Source of the DNA: Collinsella sp.
GTDB lineage: Bacteria; Actinomycetota; Coriobacteriia; Coriobacteriales; Coriobacteriaceae
DNA length: 12,394 bases
Direction of reading: 5' to 3'
NCBI GenBank assembly: GCA_018382125.1
Contig: JAGZQO010000042.1
Location: 1 to 12,394 of the forward strand
Part shown: positions 7,052 through 12,394 of the stretch, in pieces
Numbering within the stretch: position 1 is the first letter of the stretch
Layout of the letters: each line of letters opens with the position of its first letter
Notes under the pieces: model-generated
What the model saw: the letters and a program-made list of their open reading frames with translations, nothing else
What the model was told of the DNA's origin: nothing
Database searches by the model: none
Translations under genes and position numbers: made by a program

Positions 7052-8302
7052 ATGACCGATACCGCCGCAACCCGTCCCTATGGCGTGCTGGGCCGCGTGC
7101 TGGGCCACAGCTACACCCCGACCATCTACAAGGAGCTGGCGGGGCTTGAGTACGTGCGTTTTGAGCGCGAGCCCGAGGACCTCGCGGCCTTTATGAGGGG
7201 CGACGAGTGGGAGGGCACCAACGTGACCATCCCCTACAAGCGCGCCGTCATGGAGTACCTGGACGAGCTGAGCCCGCTGGCCGAGCGCATGGGCAACGTT
7301 AACACCATCACACGCCTGCCCGACGGCCGCCTGCGCGGTGACAACACTGACTATTTCGGTTTTCAGTGCCTAGTCGAGGAATTGGGCGTAGAGGTTGCCG
7401 GCAAGAAGGTCCTCGTCCTCGGTGCCACCGGTGGTGCCGGCACCACGGCAAGTATGGTGCTGGGAGACCTGGGCGCCATCGTCGTACCCGTGGGTCGCAC
7501 GAGCGAGGTCAACTACGGCAACATCGCGCAGCAGTCCGACGCCGCCCTGCTCGTCAACTGCACGCCTGCCGGCATGTTCCCCCACTGCCCCGACGCGCCC
7601 TGCACACTCGAAGGGCTCGATGCGCTCGAAGGCGTTATCGACATTGTCTACAACCCCGCCCGCACGGGACTCATGCTCGAGGCCGAGCGCCGCGGCATCC
7701 CCTGCATCGGCGGCCTGCTTATGCTTGTTGCCCAGGCGGCACAAGCTGTCGAGCGCTATACCGGCAAAGCCACCCCGCGCGAGAGGATCCTGGACGTAAC
7801 GGAGTGCCTGTCACGCCGCGAACAGAACATCGCGCTGATCGGCATGCCGGGCTCGGGCAAGACCCGCGTGGGCGAGCAGATCGCCCAGCTCACGGGCCGC
7901 GAGCACATCGATCTCGATCGCGCCCTCGAGGAGCGCCTGGGCATGCCCTGCGCCGACTTTATCATCAAGTGCGGCGAGGCGGCCTTCCGCGAGCAGGAGA
8001 CGGCAGCGCTGGCCGACATCTCCAAGCGCAGCGGCTTGGTGCTCTCCACCGGCGGCGGCGTGGTTACGCGCGACGAGAACTACCCTCTGCTGCACCAAAA
8101 CAGCCAAATCGTGATGCTCAACCGCAAGCTCGACGAGCTCGCCCACAAGGGCCGCCCCATCACCGCGCGCGACGGCATCGACAAGCTGGCCGAGCAGCGT
8201 ATGCCGCGCTACCGCGCCTGGGCCGACTACATCATCGACTCACGCGACTGCGCCGCCAACACCGCCCATGCCCTCCTCGACACCCTCCCACCCGCTCTCT
8301 AA
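7052..8302 (+). CDS. aroE/aroK: Shikimate dehydrogenase-shikimate kinase fusion (AroE-AroK)
   Basis: One 416-residue protein for two steps: 3-dehydroshikimate to shikimate (NADPH), then ATP-dependent 3-phosphorylation. The dehydrogenase covers about residues 1-255: GHSYTP (18-23), NVTIPYK (57-63, catalytic Lys K63), GDNTD (96-100, catalytic Asp D100), the nucleotide loop GATGGAG (124-130) and NCTPAGM (169-175). The kinase covers about 257-416: Walker A GMPGSGKT (264-271), HIDLD (285-289), FREQE (312-316), STGGG (332-336), KGRPI (366-370) and a RYRAWAD motif (386-392). The substrate-binding S-x-S of many AroE proteins reads S-Y-T here. All key kinase residues are kept, so both halves look active. 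It starts directly after the pheA stop with GGAGGTG at 7039-7045 and ends 2 nt before a strong terminator-like hairpin. Both domains are compact. Confidence 0.93.
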   Translation: MTDTAATRPYGVLGRVLGHSYTPTIYKELAGLEYVRFEREPEDLAAFMRGDEWEGTNVTIPYKRAVMEYLDELSPLAERMGNVNTITRLPDGRLRGDNTDYFGFQCLVEELGVEVAGKKVLVLGATGGAGTTASMVLGDLGAIVVPVGRTSEVNYGNIAQQSDAALLVNCTPAGMFPHCPDAPCTLEGLDALEGVIDIVYNPARTGLMLEAERRGIPCIGGLLMLVAQAAQAVERYTGKATPRERILDVTECLSRREQNIALIGMPGSGKTRVGEQIAQLTGREHIDLDRALEERLGMPCADFIIKCGEAAFREQETAALADISKRSGLVLSTGGGVVTRDENYPLLHQNSQIVMLNRKLDELAHKGRPITARDGIDKLAEQRMPRYRAWADYIIDSRDCAANTAHALLDTLPPAL

Positions 8303-8304
8303 CC

Positions 8305-8346
8305 AAAACCACCACAAAGGGGGCAGGCACCTTTGTGGTGGTTTTT
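8305..8346. terminator. Strong terminator-like hairpin between aroE/aroK and aroQ
   Basis: Positions 8305-8320 pair perfectly with 8330-8345 (16 bp) around a 9-nt loop GGGCAGGCA. T8342-8346 follow on the + strand, and the left arm starts with AAAA, so it could act in both directions. It begins 2 nt after the aroE/aroK stop and should end most transcripts there. The next gene starts only about 20 nt further on with no obvious promoter in between, so aroQ probably depends on read-through or on a promoter inside aroE/aroK. The loop region contains GGGGGCAGGCACC, which resembles repeat motifs that recur in some bacterial genomes. Confidence 0.8.
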
Positions 8347-8366
8347 CAACTGCAAAGGAAGCAACC

Positions 8367-8804
8367 ATGAAAGCACTCGTCATTAACGGCCCCAACCTCA
8401 ACATGCTCGGCATTCGCGAGCCAGGCATCTACGGCAGCGACAACCACGATCGCTTAGTGCAGATCTGCCAGGAAGCGGGTGCCGCACAGGGCTTCGACGA
8501 GGTCGAGGTCTTCCAGTCTAACCACGAGGGCAGCATCGTCGACAAGATCCAGGAGGCTTACGGAAAGGTCGACGGCATCGTCATCAACCCGGCCGCCTAC
8601 ACGCACACAAGCGTGGCCATCCTGGACGCGCTCAAAGCCGTCGCCATCCCGGCTGTGGAGGTCCACATTAGCGCAGTCGAGACCCGCGAAGACTTCCGCC
8701 AGGTGAGCTACGCCCGTCTGGCCTGCTTCGCCACCATCACCGGAGAGGGCCTGAAGGGCTACGCCCACGCGTTGGAGCTGCTGAAAGAGCATCTCGAAAA
8801 GTAA
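8367..8804 (+). CDS. aroQ: Type II 3-dehydroquinate dehydratase
   Basis: Dehydrates 3-dehydroquinate to 3-dehydroshikimate (third shikimate step); type II enzymes form cytosolic dodecamers. The 145-residue length is typical. Motifs are NGPNLNMLGIREPGIYG (7-23, with R17 and catalytic Tyr Y22), FQSNHEGSIVDKIQ (49-62), INPAAYTHTSVAILDAL (73-89, N74 and catalytic His H80) and VEVHIS (97-102, H100), then REDFR (107-111). After HIS there is Ala where many homologues have Asn or Asp. I chose the ATG at 8367, with AAAGGA at 8354-8359; the upstream in-frame ATG at 8268 would run through the hairpin and lacks family similarity. Last gene of the aromatic cluster, convergent with the tRNA gene. Confidence 0.95.
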   Translation: MKALVINGPNLNMLGIREPGIYGSDNHDRLVQICQEAGAAQGFDEVEVFQSNHEGSIVDKIQEAYGKVDGIVINPAAYTHTSVAILDALKAVAIPAVEVHISAVETREDFRQVSYARLACFATITGEGLKGYAHALELLKEHLEK

Positions 8805-8866
8805 AATGCCAACCCCAACAAACAGCAGCGGCTTGCTCGCGCTCGGCTCCAGCAACACACAAGATG

Positions 8867-8899
8867 AAAAAAGCCCAGACCACCAAGCGGTCTGGGCTT
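8867..8899 (-). terminator. Terminator of the tRNA-Arg transcript
   Basis: AAGCCCAGACC (8871-8881) pairs perfectly with 8889-8899 around a 7-nt loop. Read on the - strand, six T residues (complement of 8867-8872) end the structure, the classic intrinsic terminator form. It starts about 10 nt beyond the tRNA CCA end. On the + strand the T-run is only two bases, so it would terminate aroQ transcripts only weakly; no other + strand terminator is seen in 8805-8870. Confidence 0.85.
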
Positions 8900-8908
8900 A
8901 ATAAACGA

Positions 8909-8985
8909 TGGTGCTCCATGGCGGATTCGAACCGTCGACCTTGGGATTAGAAGTCCCCTGCTCTATCCAACTGAGCTAATGGAGC
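8909..8985 (-). tRNA. tRNA-Arg (anticodon UCU)
   Basis: The - strand folds into a full cloverleaf: acceptor GCTCCAT/ATGGAGC, D stem GCTC/GAGC, anticodon loop CTTCTAA with anticodon TCT (reads AGA/AGG), T loop TTCGAAT, discriminator A and an encoded CCA (complement of 8909-8911). There is a G-A at the top pair of the anticodon stem (27-43) and an A-C mismatch in the T stem (50-64). All other pairs and invariant positions are intact, so it is probably functional. Length is 77 nt with CCA. It lies between the end of the TagH-like gene and its own terminator. Confidence 0.95.
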
Positions 8986-9031
8986 AAATAACCGCACGCC
9001 CAAGCAAGCACAAGCCTGTCAGGCGCAAGTA

Positions 9032-9037
9032 ATTATA
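9032..9037 (-). promoter_or_regulatory. Probable -10 element of the tRNA-Arg promoter
   Basis: The - strand reads TATAAT here, a perfect -10 consensus, directly after the stop codon of the upstream ATPase gene (9040-9042). Transcription would start near 9025, about 40 nt before the tRNA 5' end. Any -35 would lie inside the ATPase coding sequence, and no good match is visible at 16-18 bp spacing. The tRNA may also be read from the exporter operon. Confidence 0.45.
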
Positions 9038-9039
9038 AC

Positions 9040-9807
9040 CTAGTTGAACTGCTCGCGGTACGCCTTGCAGACCTCATCGACCGGGCCGTCCATGCGAAGG
9101 TCACCCTTCTCAATCCAAACGGCACGCTGGCAGATGCGCTCAACCTGCTCCATAGAGTGCGAAACGAACAGAACCGTCACGTCGCCGCTCTGGATAAAGT
9201 GCTGGATGCGGGCCTCACACTTTTGCTGGAAGAACACATCACCGACGGACAGCGTCTCGTCAACGATCAGAATATCGGGCTCGGTAATCGTCGCGATTGC
9301 AAAGGCGATACGCGCCACCATGCCCGAAGAGAAGTTCTTAAGCGGCATATCGACAAAGTTCTGCAGCTCAGCGAACTCGATAATGCCGTCAAAGTTGGCG
9401 TCGATGAACTCCTTGGTATAGCCGAGCAGGGCGCCGTTCAGATAGATGTTCTCGCGGGCGGTCAGCTCGGGGTCAAAGCCGGCGCCAAGCTCAATCAGCG
9501 GCGCGATGTTACCGTGCACCTTAACGCTGCCCTCGCTAGGCTCAAGAACGCCAGCGATAATCTTGAGCATCGTAGACTTGCCGGAGCCATTGGTGCCGAC
9601 CAGACCCACAACCTCGCCGCGATGAATATCAAACGAGATGTGCTTAAGCGCCCTAAACTCCTCAAAGAACAGCTCGTGCTTGGCAAGCTTAATGAAGTAC
9701 TCCTTGAGGTTGGTCAGCGACTCGGACGCCATGTTAAAGATCATGGTGACGTCGTCGACCTCGACAGCCAGAGGCTGTTCGCTGTAATCAACAACAGATT
9801 CAGTCAT
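9040..9807 (-). CDS. ABC transporter ATPase, TagH/Wzt-like polysaccharide exporter
   Basis: Cytoplasmic ATPase that powers export of a lipid-linked wall polymer with the permease encoded just upstream. The 255-residue protein has Walker A GTNGSGKS (71-78), the signature FSSGM (159-163) in place of LSGGQ as in the TagH/KpsT/Wzt group, Walker B ILIVDE (179-184) and the H-loop His H217. The spacing between the first strand and Walker A includes an extra segment (about 27-53), also typical of this group. There is no C-terminal carbohydrate-binding domain as in long Wzt proteins, so chain-end recognition by the ATPase is not expected. An in-frame GTG one codon upstream exists, but AAGGAG is better spaced for the ATG at 9807. 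It follows the permease stop by 11 nt. The exported glycan (teichoic acid, rhamnan or other) cannot be told. Confidence 0.9.
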   Translation of the reverse strand: MTESVVDYSEQPLAVEVDDVTMIFNMASESLTNLKEYFIKLAKHELFFEEFRALKHISFDIHRGEVVGLVGTNGSGKSTMLKIIAGVLEPSEGSVKVHGNIAPLIELGAGFDPELTARENIYLNGALLGYTKEFIDANFDGIIEFAELQNFVDMPLKNFSSGMVARIAFAIATITEPDILIVDETLSVGDVFFQQKCEARIQHFIQSGDVTVLFVSHSMEQVERICQRAVWIEKGDLRMDGPVDEVCKAYREQFN

Positions 9808-9818
9808 CACAGCACTCC

Positions 9819-10664
9819 TTAGATGTAGAGGATAAATTTGCGCTCGGACTTATGGAACACGGTATAGCCAATAATAAGCGCAAGAACCGCCCAAGCGACG
9901 CACATACCAAACGTCATAAGCGAGGGCGTAGTCTGGAACAGGAAGATATCGCGCATAAACTGCAGGTAGTTGAACATGGGGTTCGCATACATCAAGATAC
10001 GCACGAGATGCGGCATTTGCGCAATATAGTCAGTCGTCCAGAAGATGGGCGTAATGTAAGTCCACGCCGTAATGACGACGCTCCACAGATGCATAACGTC
10101 GCGGAAGAAGACCGTAAGGGCAGAGAGCATCATGCCCAGGCCCATGCAGAAGCACATAAGCAGCAGCAGGCAAACCGGCAACAGAATCAGGTGCCAAGAA
10201 GGCATAACGCGGAACCACAGCATGACGATGGCGACGGCGACCAGCGAGAAGGCAAAGTTGACCAGCGAGAAGAGCACCTTCTGCACCGGGAAAACCCAGC
10301 GGTGCACCTTAACCTTCTTGAGCAGAGGGGCAGCGCCCACGATCGACGTCAGGGCCTGGTTAGTAGACTCAGACATGACGGCAAAGGTGATGTTACCCAC
10401 GATCAAGTACAGCGGGTACATCTCGGGCGTCATTGAGCCATTGCGGCCCTGGCCAAAAATCGTCGAGAACACGATGGCCATGACGATCATCATCAGCAGC
10501 GGGTTGAGCACCGACCATGCGACGCCCAGAACGCTACGGCGATACTTGATCTTAAAATCCTTGGTAACCAGCTGACGAAGGATAAACGCGTCCTTCTCAA
10601 ATTCGTTCTTAGCAAACGTCGCAGGCAGACTGCGAGTTTCTTGTTGCTTTGTCTGATCCGACAC
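9819..10664 (-). CDS. ABC-2 type permease, TagG/Wzm-like polysaccharide exporter
   Basis: Membrane half of a wall-polymer exporter. The 281-residue protein has a short polar N-terminus with an amphipathic stretch (RQLVTKDFKIKYRRSVLG) typical of the family. About six hydrophobic segments follow, among them WSVLNPLLMMIVMAIVF, YLIVGNITFAVM, LVNFAFSLVAVAIVMLWF, HLILLPVCLLLLMCFCMG, VVITAWTYITPIFW and GMCVAWAVLALIIGY. The PLLMM and YANPMFNYLQFMRD motifs match ABC-2 polysaccharide permeases. I chose the GTG at 10664 because AAAGGAG lies 8 nt upstream; the frame is open to an ATG at 10727, but that extension would include the likely promoter. It forms a two-gene operon with the ATPase and is divergent from the glycosyltransferase. 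Confidence 0.88.
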   Translation of the reverse strand: MSDQTKQQETRSLPATFAKNEFEKDAFILRQLVTKDFKIKYRRSVLGVAWSVLNPLLMMIVMAIVFSTIFGQGRNGSMTPEMYPLYLIVGNITFAVMSESTNQALTSIVGAAPLLKKVKVHRWVFPVQKVLFSLVNFAFSLVAVAIVMLWFRVMPSWHLILLPVCLLLLMCFCMGLGMMLSALTVFFRDVMHLWSVVITAWTYITPIFWTTDYIAQMPHLVRILMYANPMFNYLQFMRDIFLFQTTPSLMTFGMCVAWAVLALIIGYTVFHKSERKFILYI

Positions 10665-10687
10665 GGATGCAACTCCTTTACTCGTAA

Positions 10688-10701
10688 TCGTTGACAAACG
10701 A
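10688..10701. promoter_or_regulatory. Small palindrome near the permease transcription start
   Basis: TCGTT (10688-10692) and AACGA (10697-10701) are inverted around GACA. It lies just downstream of the - strand -10 candidate, where a repressor could block the exporter operon. Half-sites are only 5 bp, so this may be chance. Confidence 0.2.
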
Positions 10702-10703
10702 AC

Positions 10704-10709
10704 AGTATA
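10704..10709 (-). promoter_or_regulatory. Possible -10 element of the exporter operon
   Basis: The - strand reads TATACT (5 of 6 to consensus), about 40 nt before the GTG start of the permease. No good -35 match is visible at 16-18 bp. The position fits a short leader that includes the AAAGGAG ribosome binding site. Confidence 0.4.
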
Positions 10710-10765
10710 GACCCGACGGCCATGCAAACGATTCGCGCAACAAAACTGGAGAACTAACCCACATC

Positions 10766-10794
10766 TTAGGATGCCAGGCCCAAACGGCTATACT
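10766..10794 (+). promoter_or_regulatory. Possible promoter of the glycosyltransferase gene
   Basis: TATACT (10789-10794) is a 5 of 6 match to the -10 consensus. TTAGGA (10766-10771), 17 bp upstream, is a weak -35 (3 of 6). The start would be near 10801, giving a leader of about 24 nt with TAAGGAG (10812-10818) before the GTG. The rest of the divergent gap 10665-10824 holds only the palindrome and the exporter -10 listed separately. Confidence 0.45.
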
Positions 10795-10824
10795 TTCTAG
10801 GATTGAATGTATAAGGAGCATTAA

Positions 10825-11796
10825 GTGAATTCTGAATCCATCGCCGTCATCATCCCTTGCTACAACGAAGCGCTCACGATCGGCAAAGTCATCGACGACT
10901 TTCACCGCGAGCTTCCGCAGGCGACGGTCTATGTCTATGACAACAACTCGTCGGACGATACCTCACGCATTGCCACCGAGCACGGCGCCACAGTCCGCTT
11001 TGAGCCCCGTCAGGGAAAGGGCAACGTGTGCCGCCAGATGTTTCGCGATATCGACGCCGATTGCTACCTGATGGTCGACGGAGACGACACCTACCCCGCC
11101 GAGGCGGCCAAGGCCCTCTGCGAGCCCATCCTTAACGGCACGGCCGACATGACCGTAGGCGATCGCCTTTCCAACGGCACCTACGCCGAGGAGAACAAGC
11201 GTGCCTTCCACGGCTTTGGCAATAATCTGGTCCGCGCCATGATCAAGTGGATCTATGGCTACAGCTTCGATGACGTCATGACAGGCTACCGCGCCATGAG
11301 CCGCCCGTTCGTTAAAACCTTCCCAGTGCTTTCCGAGGGCTTTCAGATCGAAACCGAGCTCTCGATCCACGCCGTCGACCACCGCTGGCGCATCAAAGAT
11401 GTGCCCATCGAGTACCGCGACCGTCCCGAGGGTTCCGAGTCCAAACTCAACACCGTGAGCGACGGCATTAAAGTCGTTGCGATGATCGGCACGCTGTTCA
11501 AGGACTACCGCCCGCTGAAGTTCTTCAGCCTCGTTGCGCTTCTGTTCGCGGTATTCGGCCTCGCCCTGGGCATGCCCATCGTTGTCGAATATTTCCAGAC
11601 CGGCCTCGTCCCGCGCTTCCCCACCGCTATGCTCGCCGCCTCGTTTATGTTCCTGTGCGGCCTGAGCCTTGCGACCGGCTTCATCCTAGATTCTGTAGCA
11701 AAGGTCGAAAAAAAGCAGTGGGAGGTCAACGTGTACAGCAAATACGCCTACGACGACCAGCCCGGCCACCCTACTTCCATGCCAAGCGAGAGGTAG
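10825..11796 (+). CDS. Membrane-anchored family 2 glycosyltransferase (DPM/GtrB-like)
   Basis: Likely transfers a sugar from a nucleotide donor to polyprenyl phosphate or a lipid-linked glycan at the inner face of the membrane. The 323-residue protein has a GT2 (GT-A) domain at about 1-225: VIIPCYNEA (8-16), YDNNSSDDT (38-46), the metal-binding DGDDTYP (85-91), DVMTGYRAMSR (150-160) and EGFQIETEL (171-179), as in dolichyl-phosphate mannosyltransferase-like enzymes. Two C-terminal membrane segments follow at about 232-254 and 268-291, then a polar tail. The GTG start at 10825 is supported by TAAGGAG 6 nt upstream and by IAVIIPCYNEA starting at residue 6. It is divergent from the exporter genes and ends before a bidirectional terminator. 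Donor and acceptor cannot be read from the sequence. Confidence 0.88.
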   Translation: MNSESIAVIIPCYNEALTIGKVIDDFHRELPQATVYVYDNNSSDDTSRIATEHGATVRFEPRQGKGNVCRQMFRDIDADCYLMVDGDDTYPAEAAKALCEPILNGTADMTVGDRLSNGTYAEENKRAFHGFGNNLVRAMIKWIYGYSFDDVMTGYRAMSRPFVKTFPVLSEGFQIETELSIHAVDHRWRIKDVPIEYRDRPEGSESKLNTVSDGIKVVAMIGTLFKDYRPLKFFSLVALLFAVFGLALGMPIVVEYFQTGLVPRFPTAMLAASFMFLCGLSLATGFILDSVAKVEKKQWEVNVYSKYAYDDQPGHPTSMPSER

Positions 11797-11846
11797 ATCT
11801 TCCGCAAAATACTATTGGCACCACTGCGCAGATAGCCACCAACAAG

Positions 11847-11876
11847 AAAAGCCGCCGTTAAAGAACGGCGGCTTTT
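11847..11876. terminator. Bidirectional terminator between the glycosyltransferase and rmlD genes
   Basis: AAAAGCCGCCGTT (11847-11859) pairs perfectly with AACGGCGGCTTTT (11864-11876) around an AAAG loop: 13 bp with T-runs on both strands. It lies between two convergent genes and serves both. Nothing else is seen in 11797-11846. Confidence 0.9.
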
Positions 11877-11898
11877 ACTCTCGAAAAGTTAATAGCGG

Positions 11899-12394
11899 CT
11901 AGAGCGTCTTGATGTACTCCCCCAGCTCTTCCTCCCAGTCGGGCATGTGGAAGCCGGCAGCCTCGAGCTTGGACAGGTCGAGCGCGGAGTGGACCGGGCG
12001 CGGGGCGACGGGCCCCTCGGCGCCGGCGTAGTAGTCGGCGGTCGATACCGGCACGACCCTGTCGCCGTTGCCGTTGGCGGCCTCGAAGACGGCGCGGGCG
12101 ATATCGGCCCAGGACTTGACGGTGCCGGAGCCGGTGCAGTCGTAGGTGCCGTAGGGGGCGTGCGTCCCCAGCACGTGGAAGATGGCCTCGGCCATGTCGC
12201 GCGTGAAGGTCAGGCGGCCCAGCTGGTCGTCGACGACCGTGACCTGCTCGAGCCCGTCCTCGGGGTCGGCGACGCGGTCGGACAGGCCCTTCATCGTCTT
12301 GACGAAGTTGCGGCCCTCGCCGATGACCCAGCTGGAGCGCATGATGTAGTGGCGCGGGCACCCGGCCACGGCGATGTCGCCGGCGGCCTTGGTC
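11899..12394 (-). CDS. rfbD: dTDP-4-dehydrorhamnose reductase (RmlD-like), 3' part
   Basis: Reduces dTDP-4-dehydro-L-rhamnose to dTDP-L-rhamnose, the last step of rhamnose donor synthesis. Only the C-terminal 164 residues are in the window; the 5' part lies beyond 12394. The frame enters as TKAAGDIAV, the region after the catalytic Tyr-x-x-x-Lys (SK-AGE in many homologues). It continues with YIMRSSWVIGEGRNFVKTM, DQLGRLTFTRDMAEAI, CTGSGTVKSWADIARAVFE and APRPVHSALDLSKL, all typical of the RmlD extended short-chain dehydrogenase family. An internal GTG at 12369 is not the start, because family similarity continues upstream. In some bacteria this domain is fused behind an RmlC epimerase; whether that is so here cannot be seen. 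It suggests that the neighbouring exporter and glycosyltransferase handle a rhamnose-containing polymer. Confidence 0.88.
   Translation of the reverse strand, partial: TKAAGDIAVAGCPRHYIMRSSWVIGEGRNFVKTMKGLSDRVADPEDGLEQVTVVDDQLGRLTFTRDMAEAIFHVLGTHAPYGTYDCTGSGTVKSWADIARAVFEAANGNGDRVVPVSTADYYAGAEGPVAPRPVHSALDLSKLEAAGFHMPDWEEELGEYIKTL

Noticed and set aside
8268..8366. Upstream extension of aroQ to an ATG at 8268
   Set aside because: The extension overlaps the end of aroE/aroK and translates the terminator hairpin; the conserved type II dehydroquinase N-terminus starts at 8367 with its own Shine-Dalgarno.
8909..8985. tRNA-Arg as an integration site for a mobile island
   Set aside because: No integrase and no repeat of the tRNA 3' end were seen in the window; the DNA on the 3' side is the housekeeping aroQ gene.
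9157..9822. 221-codon + strand frame opposite the ATPase gene
   Set aside because: It is antisense to a gene with intact Walker A, signature and Walker B motifs; its translation shows no family features.
10665..10727. Upstream extension of the permease to an ATG at 10727
   Set aside because: The extra 21 residues have no Shine-Dalgarno and cover the likely promoter; the GTG at 10664 has an ideal AAAGGAG.
11858..12361. 167-codon - strand frame overlapping rmlD
   Set aside because: It is a shifted-frame shadow of the RmlD coding sequence, rich in Arg/Pro/Ala with no conserved motif.

Overview
The window looks like chromosomal DNA from a high-GC, Shine-Dalgarno-using Actinomycete of the Coriobacteriia, most likely a Collinsella-type gut commensal. 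This is inferred from protein character, GC-rich third positions, an AroE-AroK fusion and surface-glycan genes of the TagGH type; no marker gene in the window proves the taxon.

Left part (1-8804, + strand): one compact aromatic amino acid cluster, in the order DAHP synthase (aroF), prephenate dehydrogenase (tyrA), dehydroquinate synthase (aroB), EPSP synthase (aroA), chorismate synthase (aroC), chorismate mutase-prephenate dehydratase (pheA), a shikimate dehydrogenase-shikimate kinase fusion (aroE/aroK) and type II dehydroquinase (aroQ). All seven steps from PEP plus erythrose-4-phosphate to chorismate are present, and so are the Phe and Tyr branches up to phenylpyruvate and 4-hydroxyphenylpyruvate. 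Only an aminotransferase is missing. Most genes abut or overlap, so they are probably cotranscribed and translationally coupled. Three non-coding structures punctuate the cluster: a terminator-like hairpin just before the aroF ribosome binding site (183-207), a 127-bp near-perfect inverted repeat between aroC and pheA (5751-5877), and a strong hairpin plus T-run between aroE/aroK and aroQ (8305-8346).

Middle (8867-8985, - strand): a tRNA-Arg(UCU) gene with an encoded CCA end, its own terminator on the aroQ side and a probable -10 box inside the end of the next gene.

Right part (9040-12394): the edge of a cell-surface glycopolymer locus. A TagG/Wzm-like permease and TagH/Wzt-like ATPase (- strand) form a two-gene exporter. 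They are divergent from a membrane-anchored family 2 glycosyltransferase (+ strand). That gene ends at a bidirectional terminator facing the 3' part of an RmlD-type dTDP-4-dehydrorhamnose reductase (- strand), which is cut by the window edge. Together these suggest synthesis and export of a rhamnose-containing wall polymer.

No CRISPR array, integrase, transposase, phage or defence gene is visible. The most interesting signals are non-coding: the aroF leader with mutually exclusive pairings, and the palindromic element inside the aro operon.
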